A stretch of DNA of 64,000 bases from Sporomusa malonica (GTDB lineage Bacteria; Bacillota; Negativicutes; Sporomusales; Sporomusaceae). The DNA lies in NCBI RefSeq assembly GCF_041428715.1, contig NZ_CP155572.1, one strand, 5' to 3'. Below are positions 1 through 8,055 of this stretch, one piece after another (the first letter of the stretch is position 1; every line of letters starts with the position of its first letter). Position numbers and translations under genes: made by a program. The notes under the pieces are model-generated. The model was not told the DNA's origin and searched no databases. It saw only the letters and a list, made by a program, of their open reading frames with translations.

Positions 1-1469
1 GATTGCTCCTTGGCGGTAGCTTTGTCCTTGGCGCTGACGGTGAGAATACCATTGGCGTCAATGTCGAAAGTGACTTCGATCTGCGGCATACCACGTGGTG
101 CTGTTGGGATACCAGTCAATTTGAAGCGACCCAGGGTACGGTTGTCGGCTGACATTTCCCGTTCGCCTTGGAGAACATGAATGTCTACTTCAGCCTGATT
201 ATCATCAGCAGTGCTGAAAATTTGACTGCGGCGGGCTGGAATGGTTGTGTTGCGCTCAATAATTTTAGTCATAACACCGCCCAAGGTTTCGATTCCAAGG
301 GATAGTGGTGTAACATCCAGGAGTACTATGTCTTTGAGGTCACCGCTCAAAACAGCACCCTGGATAGCGGCACCTACAGCTACGACCTCATCTGGATTGA
401 CACTTTGGTTAGGGTCTTTGCCGGTTAGCTGTTTGACTAAGCGCTGAACTGCCAGGATACGGGTAGAACCGCCTACCAGGATGACTTCATCGATGTCCTT
501 GGCGCTCAGTTTAGCATCAGCCAGAGCTTTTTCCACCGGAATGCGGCAACGTTCGACCAGGCTGTGTGTGATCTCATCAAATTTTGAGCGGGTAAGTTTG
601 TTGTCCAAATGCTTGGGGCCGCTGGCATCGGCTATGATGAAGGGCAGGTTGACGGTTGTTTCCGTGACGGCTGACAACTCAATTTTAGCTTTTTCGGCTG
701 CCTCGGTAAGGCGCTGCAGTGCTTGTTTATCTTTAAGAAGATCAATTCCGTTATCTTTCTTGAATTCGGCTACCAGCCAATCGACGACAGCTTTGTCAAA
801 GTCATCGCCGCCCAAATTGGTATCACCGTTGGTGGCTTTCACCTCAAACACGCCGTCAGCAACGTCAAGAATGGACACGTCAAACGTTCCGCCGCCTAAG
901 TCAAATACCACGATGGTTTCGTTCTTTTTCTTATCCAGACCATATGCCAGTGCGGCAGCGGTAGGTTCATTGATGATTCTCAGAACATTGAGACCGGCGA
1001 CACGGCCCGCATCTTTGGTAGCTTGACGCTGGGCATCATTAAAGTAGGCAGGAACGGTGATGACTGCATCGGTAATTTTTTCTCCTAGATACTTGCTGGC
1101 ATCATCAACCAGCTTGCGGAGTACTTGAGCCGAGATTTCTTCAGGTGCATATTGCTTATCATCAACAAGGAAATTTACTGTGTCATCAGATCCTTGGACT
1201 ACTTTGTAGGGAACCGATTTCATTTCACCAGCGACTTCTTTGAAGCGGCGACCAATGAATCGTTTTACTGAGTAAAAAGTTTTTTCCGGATTTAAGACAG
1301 ACTGACGTTTGGCTAGTTGGCCGACAAGACGCTCGTTATCGCGAAATGCGACGACTGAAGGGGTAGTTCGGCCGCCTTCAACATTGGCAATGACCTCTGG
1401 ACGTTCTCCTTCCAATAAAGCAATACACGAATTAGTGGTACCTAAATCAATGCCCACTACTTTTCCCAT
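1..1469 (-). CDS. dnaK: Molecular chaperone DnaK (Hsp70), C-terminus outside window
   Basis: This ATP-dependent chaperone binds exposed hydrophobic segments of client proteins in the cytoplasm together with DnaJ and GrpE. Reading the minus strand from the ATG at 1467-1469 gives the family start GIDLGTTNSC, then the phosphate motif DLGGGTFDVS, the VILVGGSTRI loop and the start of the substrate domain (LLDVTPLSLGIET). About 489 of the usual ~610 residues are inside the window; the lid is cut off by the edge. An AAAGGAGG site precedes the start. No grpE or hrcA lies directly upstream: the next gene is a peroxiredoxin behind a terminator, so this dnaK begins its own unit. It may be a second dnaK copy or a copy separated from hrcA-grpE. 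Confidence 0.96.
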   Translation of the reverse strand, partial: MGKVVGIDLGTTNSCIALLEGERPEVIANVEGGRTTPSVVAFRDNERLVGQLAKRQSVLNPEKTFYSVKRFIGRRFKEVAGEMKSVPYKVVQGSDDTVNFLVDDKQYAPEEISAQVLRKLVDDASKYLGEKITDAVITVPAYFNDAQRQATKDAGRVAGLNVLRIINEPTAAALAYGLDKKKNETIVVFDLGGGTFDVSILDVADGVFEVKATNGDTNLGGDDFDKAVVDWLVAEFKKDNGIDLLKDKQALQRLTEAAEKAKIELSAVTETTVNLPFIIADASGPKHLDNKLTRSKFDEITHSLVERCRIPVEKALADAKLSAKDIDEVILVGGSTRILAVQRLVKQLTGKDPNQSVNPDEVVAVGAAIQGAVLSGDLKDIVLLDVTPLSLGIETLGGVMTKIIERNTTIPARRSQIFSTADDNQAEVDIHVLQGEREMSADNRTLGRFKLTGIPTAPRGMPQIEVTFDIDANGILTVSAKDKATAKEQ

Positions 1470-1500
1470 AACAAACGCCTCCTTTTATTTATAAGTAAGT

Positions 1501-1526
1501 AATATCCGTAAGGAATATCCGTAAGG
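1501..1526. repeat. 13-bp direct repeat in the dnaK leader
   Basis: The sequence AATATCCGTAAGG occurs twice in immediate tandem, between the dnaK ribosome binding site and its likely promoter. It would be transcribed in the dnaK leader. No function is evident. Confidence 0.6.
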
Positions 1527-1663
1527 AATTATTTGTTTACAAGTTAATATTAGCAGAAAATAGTTATCAATGAAAAAACAAGAAAAGCTTAAAAATGGCC
1601 ATTTATAAGCAAATTAGCTATTTTAATGATAAAATAGTTAGAATTTGCAGGCAGGCTAATTAT

Positions 1664-1680
1664 TTTGACCTTTATTGACT
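1664..1680 (-). promoter_or_regulatory. CtsR-like heptad operator upstream of dnaK
   Basis: On the minus strand the site reads AGTCAAT-AAA-GGTCAAA. It matches the known CtsR consensus (two RGTCAAA heptads separated by NAN) except for one base. It lies about 195 nt upstream of the dnaK start. No CIRCE element (TTAGCACTC inverted repeat, the HrcA target) was found in this leader. Control by CtsR is an inference; ctsR itself is not in the window. Confidence 0.45.
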
Positions 1681-1690
1681 TTTGAAAATA

Positions 1691-1732
1691 AAAACGCAGC
1701 TCCCAAGCATTCTTACTTGCGAGCTGCGTTTT
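1691..1732 (-). terminator. Bidirectional-looking terminator after the peroxiredoxin gene
   Basis: The arms AAAACGCAGCTC and GAGCTGCGTTTT pair perfectly over 12 bp with an 18-nt loop and are flanked by T-rich or A-rich runs. The hairpin lies just past the stop of the peroxiredoxin gene and isolates dnaK from it. Confidence 0.8.
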
Positions 1733-1753
1733 CTTTCCCCTAACCTTTATTCA

Positions 1754-2215
1754 CTAAACGCCTTTAATCTGATTCAATACTTCAGCTATATCCGGTAGTT
1801 CAGGAATTGGATAAGTTTTGACCCAAAGAACTCTTCCGTCCTCACCAATAAGAACATTTGCCCGTTCTGAGAATCCTTCCTGCTCGCGAAACAGGCCATA
1901 TTTATTGGCAATTTCGCCGTGCGGCCAAAAGTCAGCCAACAACTGTACTTGAGCAATACCTAATTCTTTTGCCCATGCATTTTTGCACGGATAAGAATCA
2001 ACACTTAGTCCAAGCGGAATAGTGTTATAACTCTCGAATTCCGCCAAATTGGCTTCCAACGATTGCATCTGTTCGGCGCAAACCCGCGTCCATGCAAGGG
2101 GGTGCCACGAGAGTAGCACTTTTTTACCTTTGTAGTCTGTCAGGCGAATGTCCTGCCCTCGGTTGTCTTTTAAAATAAAATCAGGTGCGAAATCTCCAAC
2201 ACTAATTCGGTTCAT
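1754..2215 (-). CDS. Peroxiredoxin (AhpC/TSA family)
   Basis: This is a thiol peroxidase that reduces hydroperoxides in the cytoplasm. The peroxidatic motif PxxxTxxC is present as PLAWTRVC, and a second cysteine in VDSYPCKNAW could resolve the sulfenic acid. The frame could be extended five codons upstream, but the ATG at 2213-2215 is preceded at good spacing by GGAGGCG, so the protein is 153 residues, normal for the family. It is a single gene with its own terminator and lies upstream of dnaK, which suits a stress role but shows no shared operon. The physiological reductant cannot be told from the sequence. Confidence 0.92.
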   Translation of the reverse strand: MNRISVGDFAPDFILKDNRGQDIRLTDYKGKKVLLSWHPLAWTRVCAEQMQSLEANLAEFESYNTIPLGLSVDSYPCKNAWAKELGIAQVQLLADFWPHGEIANKYGLFREQEGFSERANVLIGEDGRVLWVKTYPIPELPDIAEVLNQIKGV

Positions 2216-2491
2216 AGTAATCGCCTCCACTCATGTCTTAGGTAATTTTACCCATTATATAAAGTTATAAATTATCATCGGAAAATCCTTCTTGTAAAAA
2301 AATATATATTCGAACTGGAAGCATATCCGGTTTCTATAAATAGCAATAGCTGTTCATTTCTGATTTTTCTTTTGTGTTACAGTTAATGAGGGTTTTCAAA
2401 GTTATTAATAAATTAACGAAAAGTAAATTTGGCATCTTCATGACTTTACGAGAAATCGAGAAATATGTAGCGAAACGAGGAGGATATTATA

Positions 2492-3727
2492 ATGAACAGA
2501 CGTGTTGTTATTACGGGGATGGGAGCCGTTACTTCTTTAGGATTGGGGGCAGAGGAACTGTGGCATTCAATAAAAAATGGAAAGTCCGGTATTTCCCGAG
2601 TGGAAAGGATTGATGTGACGGATTTCCCTACCCAGGTCGCGGCAGAGATTAAAAATTTTGACCCAAATCAATTTATTGAGAAAAAAGAAGCTAAGCGAAT
2701 GGATCGATTTGCCCAGTATGCTGTGGCGGCAACTCGAATGGCATTTGAAAACTCACGTATTAGTGATGGTACAATAGACTTGCAGCGGACCGGTATAATA
2801 ATTGGCTCAGGCATAGGTGGACTGGAAACCTTGGAGAATCAGCATCGTGTGTTATTGGAGAAGGGGGCAGATAGAGTCAGTCCCTTCATGGTGCCGATGA
2901 TGCTGCCCAATATGGCAGCTGGAATGATCGCTATTAAGTATGGGATTAAGGGATTTACTGAGTGTGTTGTTACTGCCTGCGCTTCATCGACAAACGCAGT
3001 TGGCGATGCTTATAAGATAATTCAAAGGAATGATGCTGACGTTATGCTTGCCGGCGGGGCAGAAGCGCCAATTACAAGATTGGCCTTGGCTGGTTTCTGT
3101 GCAAGTAAAACAATGACCACAAATCTGGATGCTGATACTGCTTGCAGACCATTTGATTCTAAACGGGATGGATTTGTTATGGGTGAAGGTGCGGGGGTAC
3201 TCGTACTAGAAGAACTTAATCATGCTTTAAACAGGGGAGCGGATATTGTTGCAGAAGTTGTTGGCTATGGTTGTACCAATGATGCATATCATATAACAGC
3301 ACCTAGCCCCGGTGGAGAAGGGGCTGCGCAGTGTATGAAATTAGCCTTAAGTGATGCCAATCTGAATCCTACTGATATTCAATATATTAACGCTCATGGA
3401 ACTTCGACTGAGCTAAATGATAGAACTGAAACTGCTGCAATTAAATCTGTTTTTGGGGAATATGCTTATCAGTTGGCTGTTAGTTCCTCAAAATCAATGA
3501 CAGGTCACTTGTTGGGAGCTGCCGGAGTAGTCGAGTCAATAATTACTGCGTATGCAATAAAAGAGGGTTTCTTACCGCCAACAATTAATTATAAAAATCC
3601 GGATACTGAATGTGATTTAGATTACATTCCAAACTATGGAAAAGCCAAAAAAATTACTCATGCATTGAGCAATTCCTTTGGCTTTGGCGGGCATAATGCA
3701 ACACTGATTCTAAAAGCTTACTGTTAA
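2492..3727 (+). CDS. fabF: Beta-ketoacyl-ACP synthase II
   Basis: This condensing enzyme joins malonyl-ACP to a growing acyl-ACP in fatty acid synthesis. The Cys-His-His triad is visible: Cys163 in VVTACASSTN, His302 in NAHGTSTELND and His339 in SMTGHLLGAAG, with the GFGGHN motif near the C-terminus. The length of 411 residues is typical. The start is set by AGGAGG 8-12 nt upstream. No other fab gene or acyl carrier protein is adjacent, so it is an isolated copy, perhaps a paralogue of one in a main fab cluster. Confidence 0.93.
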   Translation: MNRRVVITGMGAVTSLGLGAEELWHSIKNGKSGISRVERIDVTDFPTQVAAEIKNFDPNQFIEKKEAKRMDRFAQYAVAATRMAFENSRISDGTIDLQRTGIIIGSGIGGLETLENQHRVLLEKGADRVSPFMVPMMLPNMAAGMIAIKYGIKGFTECVVTACASSTNAVGDAYKIIQRNDADVMLAGGAEAPITRLALAGFCASKTMTTNLDADTACRPFDSKRDGFVMGEGAGVLVLEELNHALNRGADIVAEVVGYGCTNDAYHITAPSPGGEGAAQCMKLALSDANLNPTDIQYINAHGTSTELNDRTETAAIKSVFGEYAYQLAVSSSKSMTGHLLGAAGVVESIITAYAIKEGFLPPTINYKNPDTECDLDYIPNYGKAKKITHALSNSFGFGGHNATLILKAYC

Positions 3728-3781
3728 TTTATTGATCTAGAGTAAAACTAAGTTTCGGAGAGTTAGGGGGGGCGGCAGCTG

Positions 3782-4660
3782 GTGGATTTAAAAGAAATTA
3801 TCACAGTGTGCATCCATTATATTGAGGATAATCTTCATAAGAAGATCACATTGGACGACATAGCTACGTTTTGTGGGATGTCAAAATATCACTTGCATAG
3901 GATGTTTAAATCATTGACGGGAGAGCCCCTGATGGAATATGTCCAATCCCGAAAGCTCTCCTCCAGTATCTTTGATCTGAAGGATACGAATAAAAGAATC
4001 ATCGATATTGCGATGGATTACGGTTTTGATTATGAACAGTCTTATATTAGAGCCTTCCGGAAAAAATTTGAATTTACACCTTTAAAGGTGAGATCTGAAC
4101 CGATGTCGCTTGTTATTCAAGAAAAGTTAAATCTAGATGACATTATGTCAGTTAACAATTCTGTGATATACAAACCCTCATTTATATTTAAACAAAAGTT
4201 TTCCTTAGTGGGAGTAAAGCATAAGATCATGAGTAAGTCTGGCGATAAGGTTGCTAACTCTTACGGTAGGAATTTCTTTTATAATCAGAAACAGCGGATT
4301 GTTAATACTATTGATCCACAAGAATACTTCGGATATACGGACTGGAGTGAAAATGATAATGGCTGTATCTATTACATGCCATCTCTTCAAGTACATGATC
4401 TGACTCATATACCTGAAGGTATGGAGGGGATTTCAATACCTGCTCATAAGTATGTAGTTTTTCGTTTCGTCGGTTTTTTTCGTCCAGATGATATTAATGG
4501 GAGACAGGTAGGGCGGCTGCTCGTCCATATGTATTCGAAATGGATTTTCAAGTCAGGTTATAGATTTGCGGATACGTTTAGATTCGAATATATAGACACC
4601 AAGTTATCAAAGGATGATTATTGCGAGCTTGATATATATCAGCCCATTGTAGATGCATAA
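3782..4660 (+). CDS. AraC-family regulator with C-terminal effector-binding domain
   Basis: This 292-residue protein has an N-terminal pair of helix-turn-helix motifs (about residues 8-105, with DDIATFCGMSKYHLHRMFKS and a second helix pair ending in FTPLKVR). The remaining ~170 residues resemble a GyrI-like/Rob-type ligand domain. This order, DNA-binding first, is that of the Rob/MarA-with-GyrI group, which often controls drug or stress responses. The start is GTG behind a GGGGGG-type ribosome binding site. No obvious target operon is adjacent; fabF upstream is co-directional with a 55-bp gap. Confidence 0.85.
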   Translation: MDLKEIITVCIHYIEDNLHKKITLDDIATFCGMSKYHLHRMFKSLTGEPLMEYVQSRKLSSSIFDLKDTNKRIIDIAMDYGFDYEQSYIRAFRKKFEFTPLKVRSEPMSLVIQEKLNLDDIMSVNNSVIYKPSFIFKQKFSLVGVKHKIMSKSGDKVANSYGRNFFYNQKQRIVNTIDPQEYFGYTDWSENDNGCIYYMPSLQVHDLTHIPEGMEGISIPAHKYVVFRFVGFFRPDDINGRQVGRLLVHMYSKWIFKSGYRFADTFRFEYIDTKLSKDDYCELDIYQPIVDA

Positions 4661-4688
4661 AAAGGTAAATATCCCATGGTAATAAATG

Positions 4689-4725
4689 TAGAGCCATAAT
4701 TCGCGATATGCGAATTATGGCTCTA
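4689..4725. terminator. Convergent terminator hairpin (GAGCCATA family)
   Basis: The 16-bp arms TAGAGCCATAATTCGC and GCGAATTATGGCTCTA enclose a 5-nt loop. The hairpin lies between the convergent AraC and threonine aldolase genes. Two related hairpins with the core AGCCATAGCTA or AACCATAGCTA occur at 36752 and 50075. Confidence 0.75.
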
Positions 4726-4749
4726 GTTGATAAAAGGATGGTAAAGAGG

Positions 4750-5775
4750 TTACGATAAATCCTTCAGATCCGTAATAAAGGCCACTACTGCCTCCTCTTT
4801 TGTAGCCCAAGAGGTGACAAGACGAATAACAGAACTATCGGAGTCGATTTTCGTCCAGATATAGAATAAATACTTTACCTGAAGTTTCTCAATAAGCCAG
4901 TTTGGTAAGATCGGGAATATTTGATTGGTAGGGGAATGGGTTAGAAATTTATAGCCTGCATTACTTATTTCGTTCTTCAACAAATCAGCCATCTTATTAG
5001 CGTGTTTCGCTAGATCGAAGTACAGACCGTCTTCGAATAGTTCTTGAAACTGTATGCCAAGAAGCCGGCCTTTGGCCATTAATGCCCCTTTCTGCTTCAT
5101 ATGAAAACGGAAATCGTCTTTGAGAGAATCATGGCAGATTACAAGCGCTTCCCCCAGTAGTGCACCGTTCTTGGTTCCGCCGATGTAGAAGGCATCTACC
5201 AGTATACCTAAATCAGACATTTGCAGGTCATTCTCCGCAGAGCATAACGCCGAACCTAATCGCGCGCCGTCAACGTATAAATATAGGTTATTTATTTTGC
5301 AGAGCTGGCTTATCTGTTCCAGTTCGTTCTTTGTATAAATCGAGCCGATTTCTGTTGGATTTGAAATGTAAACAAGTCTCGGTTTCACCATATGCTCGTC
5401 TGTATGCGCATCAAGTACAGCTTTGATATGGGTAGTGTTAATTTTTCCGTCGCTTACCTCAATAGAGATGACTTTGTGCCCTGTGGCCTCGATAGCTCCG
5501 GTTTCGTGAACTAGAATATGTCCGGTACTAGGCGCAATGACTGCTTCATGTGGCCTTAAAAAGGCTGAAAGTGCGGTAAGATTCGTTTGAGTACCGCCAG
5601 AGAACAGGTGAATATCGATATCGTAACGTTCTATTTTTTGTTTCAAAAGCGCAATGGCTTTTTTTGTATAACAATCCTCCCCATAGCCTTCGGTTTGTTC
5701 AAGGTTAGATTTCGTTAAAGCGCTCAATATTCTTGGATGCGCTCCCTCACTGTAGTCATTCTTGAAACTATACAC
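4750..5775 (-). CDS. ltaE: Low-specificity threonine aldolase / beta-eliminating lyase family
   Basis: This PLP enzyme of the aspartate aminotransferase fold cleaves threonine (usually both isomers) to glycine and acetaldehyde. Family features seen are SGGTQTN near the N-terminus, YVDGARLGSAL and the PLP lysine in GGTKNGALLGEA. The open frame continues upstream to 5904, but that extension is not family-like. A GTG at 5773-5775 follows AGAGGGGG at good spacing and gives 341 residues, the usual length, so I chose it. It is a single gene convergent with the AraC regulator. Substrate preference cannot be read from the sequence. Confidence 0.88.
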   Translation of the reverse strand: MYSFKNDYSEGAHPRILSALTKSNLEQTEGYGEDCYTKKAIALLKQKIERYDIDIHLFSGGTQTNLTALSAFLRPHEAVIAPSTGHILVHETGAIEATGHKVISIEVSDGKINTTHIKAVLDAHTDEHMVKPRLVYISNPTEIGSIYTKNELEQISQLCKINNLYLYVDGARLGSALCSAENDLQMSDLGILVDAFYIGGTKNGALLGEALVICHDSLKDDFRFHMKQKGALMAKGRLLGIQFQELFEDGLYFDLAKHANKMADLLKNEISNAGYKFLTHSPTNQIFPILPNWLIEKLQVKYLFYIWTKIDSDSSVIRLVTSWATKEEAVVAFITDLKDLS

Positions 5776-5974
5776 TGTTTTAAATCCCCCTCTTACTATT
5801 TGCCTCTTGGTGTTTGTTGGCTGACTTAGAAATTGTGAGTAAGAATGATATTCAACCGGTGCTGAGGCCCATCCTTTCGCAAGATAAAGAAACAGATGGA
5901 ACAATGCATTATCAATCTACTCATTGGTGAGACTAATATCTGAATGTTTATTACGTTGGGTCACAGGTGAGCAG

Positions 5975-6526
5975 ATGAAAAAATTTGCAGGTTTTGAAGA
6001 GACATACGCCTTACAGTCAGCTGCTGACGTAGCAGGTCGTGATTTTTGGTTTCAGAGCGTGGTTTTTACTTATCAATGGTGGCTGTTAGTGGCCCTAACC
6101 ATTATTCCCTTCATTATCTGGTGGAAGATCGTTGATCGTCGAAGATTTTTTGAAATCACAACCTATGGACTGCTGATAGCACTTTTTGCCGGCTTACTAG
6201 ATGCTATCGGCGTAGAAACTGATGCTTGGGAATATAAATATGACCTGCTTCCGCTGCTGGATGTCTTCATCGTATATGATATATCAGTATTACCTGTTAG
6301 TTATATGGTTATATATCAGTATTGCCACACGTGGCAGTCATTTGCTATTGCTCATGTCATAGTTTCACTTGTCTTTGCTTATGTTTCGGAACCCCTTCTT
6401 GTTTACTTAAAAATATACCAACTTATTAATTGGCAACACACATACTCTATTCCTGGATATTTTCTCCTTGCAGTATTTATCCGCTGGGTGATGAGCAAAT
6501 TTATTAAGAAAAGCCAGTCGTTTTGA
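5975..6526 (+). CDS. CBO0543-type multi-spanning membrane protein
   Basis: This protein has about five hydrophobic segments starting with WWLLVALTIIPFIIWW, followed by the short basic loop KIVDRRRFFEI. It resembles the CBO0543 family of small membrane proteins from spore-forming Firmicutes, whose function is not known. An ATG at 5975 behind AGGTGA seems better than the in-frame ATG 51 nt upstream. It diverges from ltaE. A second family member lies at 39531-40172 and shares the layout of aromatic first segment, basic-aromatic loop and GxxxD segment. The family match is from memory of its pattern. Confidence 0.65.
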   Translation: MKKFAGFEETYALQSAADVAGRDFWFQSVVFTYQWWLLVALTIIPFIIWWKIVDRRRFFEITTYGLLIALFAGLLDAIGVETDAWEYKYDLLPLLDVFIVYDISVLPVSYMVIYQYCHTWQSFAIAHVIVSLVFAYVSEPLLVYLKIYQLINWQHTYSIPGYFLLAVFIRWVMSKFIKKSQSF

Positions 6527-6667
6527 GGCAAGAAGGGAGAACGATTACGAGATGAGCGAAAATTCTTGCCAAATTAAGTTGCCTTTAATTGTAATTATGT
6601 TAAAATATTGGTAATAACCTATATGTGTATTTTTATGTCATATCGTGGCGACTGAAAAGGGGTGAAT

Positions 6668-7957
6668 ATGATGATCAAGCTTCCTGAACTTAGTACAAAT
6701 TCATTCTGGAGTAGTCAGTACAAACCTTCTATAACAAGTATCATAAATTCATCAGATCCAAAGTTTAGCCAACTGGATAATAGTTTTAGATCGTTAAAAC
6801 TATTAACTCGCATGTCTGTGCAAAATTTGCAGAGCCAACAGCAGCAGTATCGCCAGAATGTTGTTGACTTTACTAGTAGTGTAAGTAGTGTAAATAGCAG
6901 TGCTAAAACACTGGCAACACCTAACTTCTTTGAGCGGAAGTATGTGTCAGCCAGTTCTGATGCAGTGACTGGTGAGGCGAAGACTGGGGCCAAGACCGCC
7001 CAGTATAGTGTTAGTATTAGTCAGGTGGCTACAACCCAGCGTAATGAGGGAACTAGCTTAGCCGGTAGTGCTTATGGTGGAGTAGCGACCGGTATCTCAA
7101 CGTTAGGTATTCAGGTAGGTAGTGGTTCAGAGCGTCAATTCTCGGTCAATGTCCTATCGACCGATACAAATAAACAAGTATTAAACAAGTTTGCCAGTGC
7201 CATTAATAACAGTGAGACTGGAATTAAGGCTGAGGTCAAAACTAAGAATAACTTTCAGTATTTGAGTCTGGAATCAAAAGAGACAGGTGGGACGAATAGT
7301 TTTACAATTCGAGATATTAGTGGCAGTGCTGGCGCGGCTTTGCAACTTGGCAATAAGGTGCAAAGTGCAGCAGATGCTCAGTATACAGTCAATGGCACAG
7401 CTTATCAGTCTTCTACCAATAAAGTATCATTAGATAGTGGTAACGTGTCGTTAAATTTAAATAAAATTACTACTGGAGTTATTAAGGTAGAGATTGATCA
7501 GGATGACAGTAAAATTGTGAACGAAGCTAAGGCATTGGTGACTAGTTACAATAGCTTACATGACATTCTTAGTAATAGTGATACTATCACACAAAAGGGA
7601 AGCAAGGCACTAAATAGCGTAGAATCTCTAGTAGGTAAGACAAGGGCGGGGGAATTTGCTGCTATCGGGATTTCGTTGGAGAAAAATACTGGAGACTTAA
7701 AGATAGATGAGAAAAAGCTGTCGGCAGCTTTGGCTTCCAATTCAGAGAGCGTGAAGAATCTCTTTGCTGGCGGGGGGGGATTGGGTAAAACTATAGAACG
7801 TGTTACTAAAGAATTATCCAGTAATCCCGTGAACAATTATCTAAAGTCACCTAGTACGATGGATGCATTGAACTATACTGCCCAAATTACTGGGAACAGT
7901 TGGATGATGCAACAAAATAATCTATTCCAAGGTCTATTTGTGAATATGATGGCCTAA
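6668..7957 (+). CDS. Orphan FliD-like (flagellar cap) protein
   Basis: The central part (YSVSISQVATTQRNEG) resembles the FliD N-terminal domain. The C-terminal part (IGISLEKNTGDLKIDEKKL, then ALASNSESVKNLF) matches the signature FliD C-terminal segment that ends in a filament-capping region. FliD is exported and caps the filament. Here the first ~110 residues are a Ser/Gln-rich region with no typical FliD start motif, and no other flagellar gene is nearby, so the role may differ from true capping, for example adhesion or a surface filament. Starts at 6668 or 6671 both fit the AAAAGGGG ribosome binding site. Confidence 0.7.
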   Translation: MMIKLPELSTNSFWSSQYKPSITSIINSSDPKFSQLDNSFRSLKLLTRMSVQNLQSQQQQYRQNVVDFTSSVSSVNSSAKTLATPNFFERKYVSASSDAVTGEAKTGAKTAQYSVSISQVATTQRNEGTSLAGSAYGGVATGISTLGIQVGSGSERQFSVNVLSTDTNKQVLNKFASAINNSETGIKAEVKTKNNFQYLSLESKETGGTNSFTIRDISGSAGAALQLGNKVQSAADAQYTVNGTAYQSSTNKVSLDSGNVSLNLNKITTGVIKVEIDQDDSKIVNEAKALVTSYNSLHDILSNSDTITQKGSKALNSVESLVGKTRAGEFAAIGISLEKNTGDLKIDEKKLSAALASNSESVKNLFAGGGGLGKTIERVTKELSSNPVNNYLKSPSTMDALNYTAQITGNSWMMQQNNLFQGLFVNMMA

Positions 7958-7989
7958 CTTTTGAGGTCGGAATGTACTGAATGGGGCAG

Positions 7990-8032
7990 GGGGACAGGCT
8001 TAGCGTTTATAGGAAACGCTAAGCCTGTCCCC
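7990..8032. terminator. Long perfect terminator hairpin
   Basis: The arms pair perfectly over 19 bp (GGGGACAGGCTTAGCGTTT and its complement) with a 5-nt loop. The hairpin lies between the convergent FliD-like and SGNH hydrolase genes. The GGGACAGG end recalls the GC-rich ends of the REP-like sequences near 56290. Confidence 0.8.
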
Positions 8033-8055
8033 TATTTTGGTGCTTTGTTTTCAGG

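Noticed and set aside
481..1026. Long plus-strand open frame opposite dnaK
   Set aside because: It is an antisense shadow of a well-conserved gene.
2374..2613. 79-codon frame overlapping the start of fabF
   Set aside because: It lies in another frame of the promoter and first part of fabF and has no family-like sequence.
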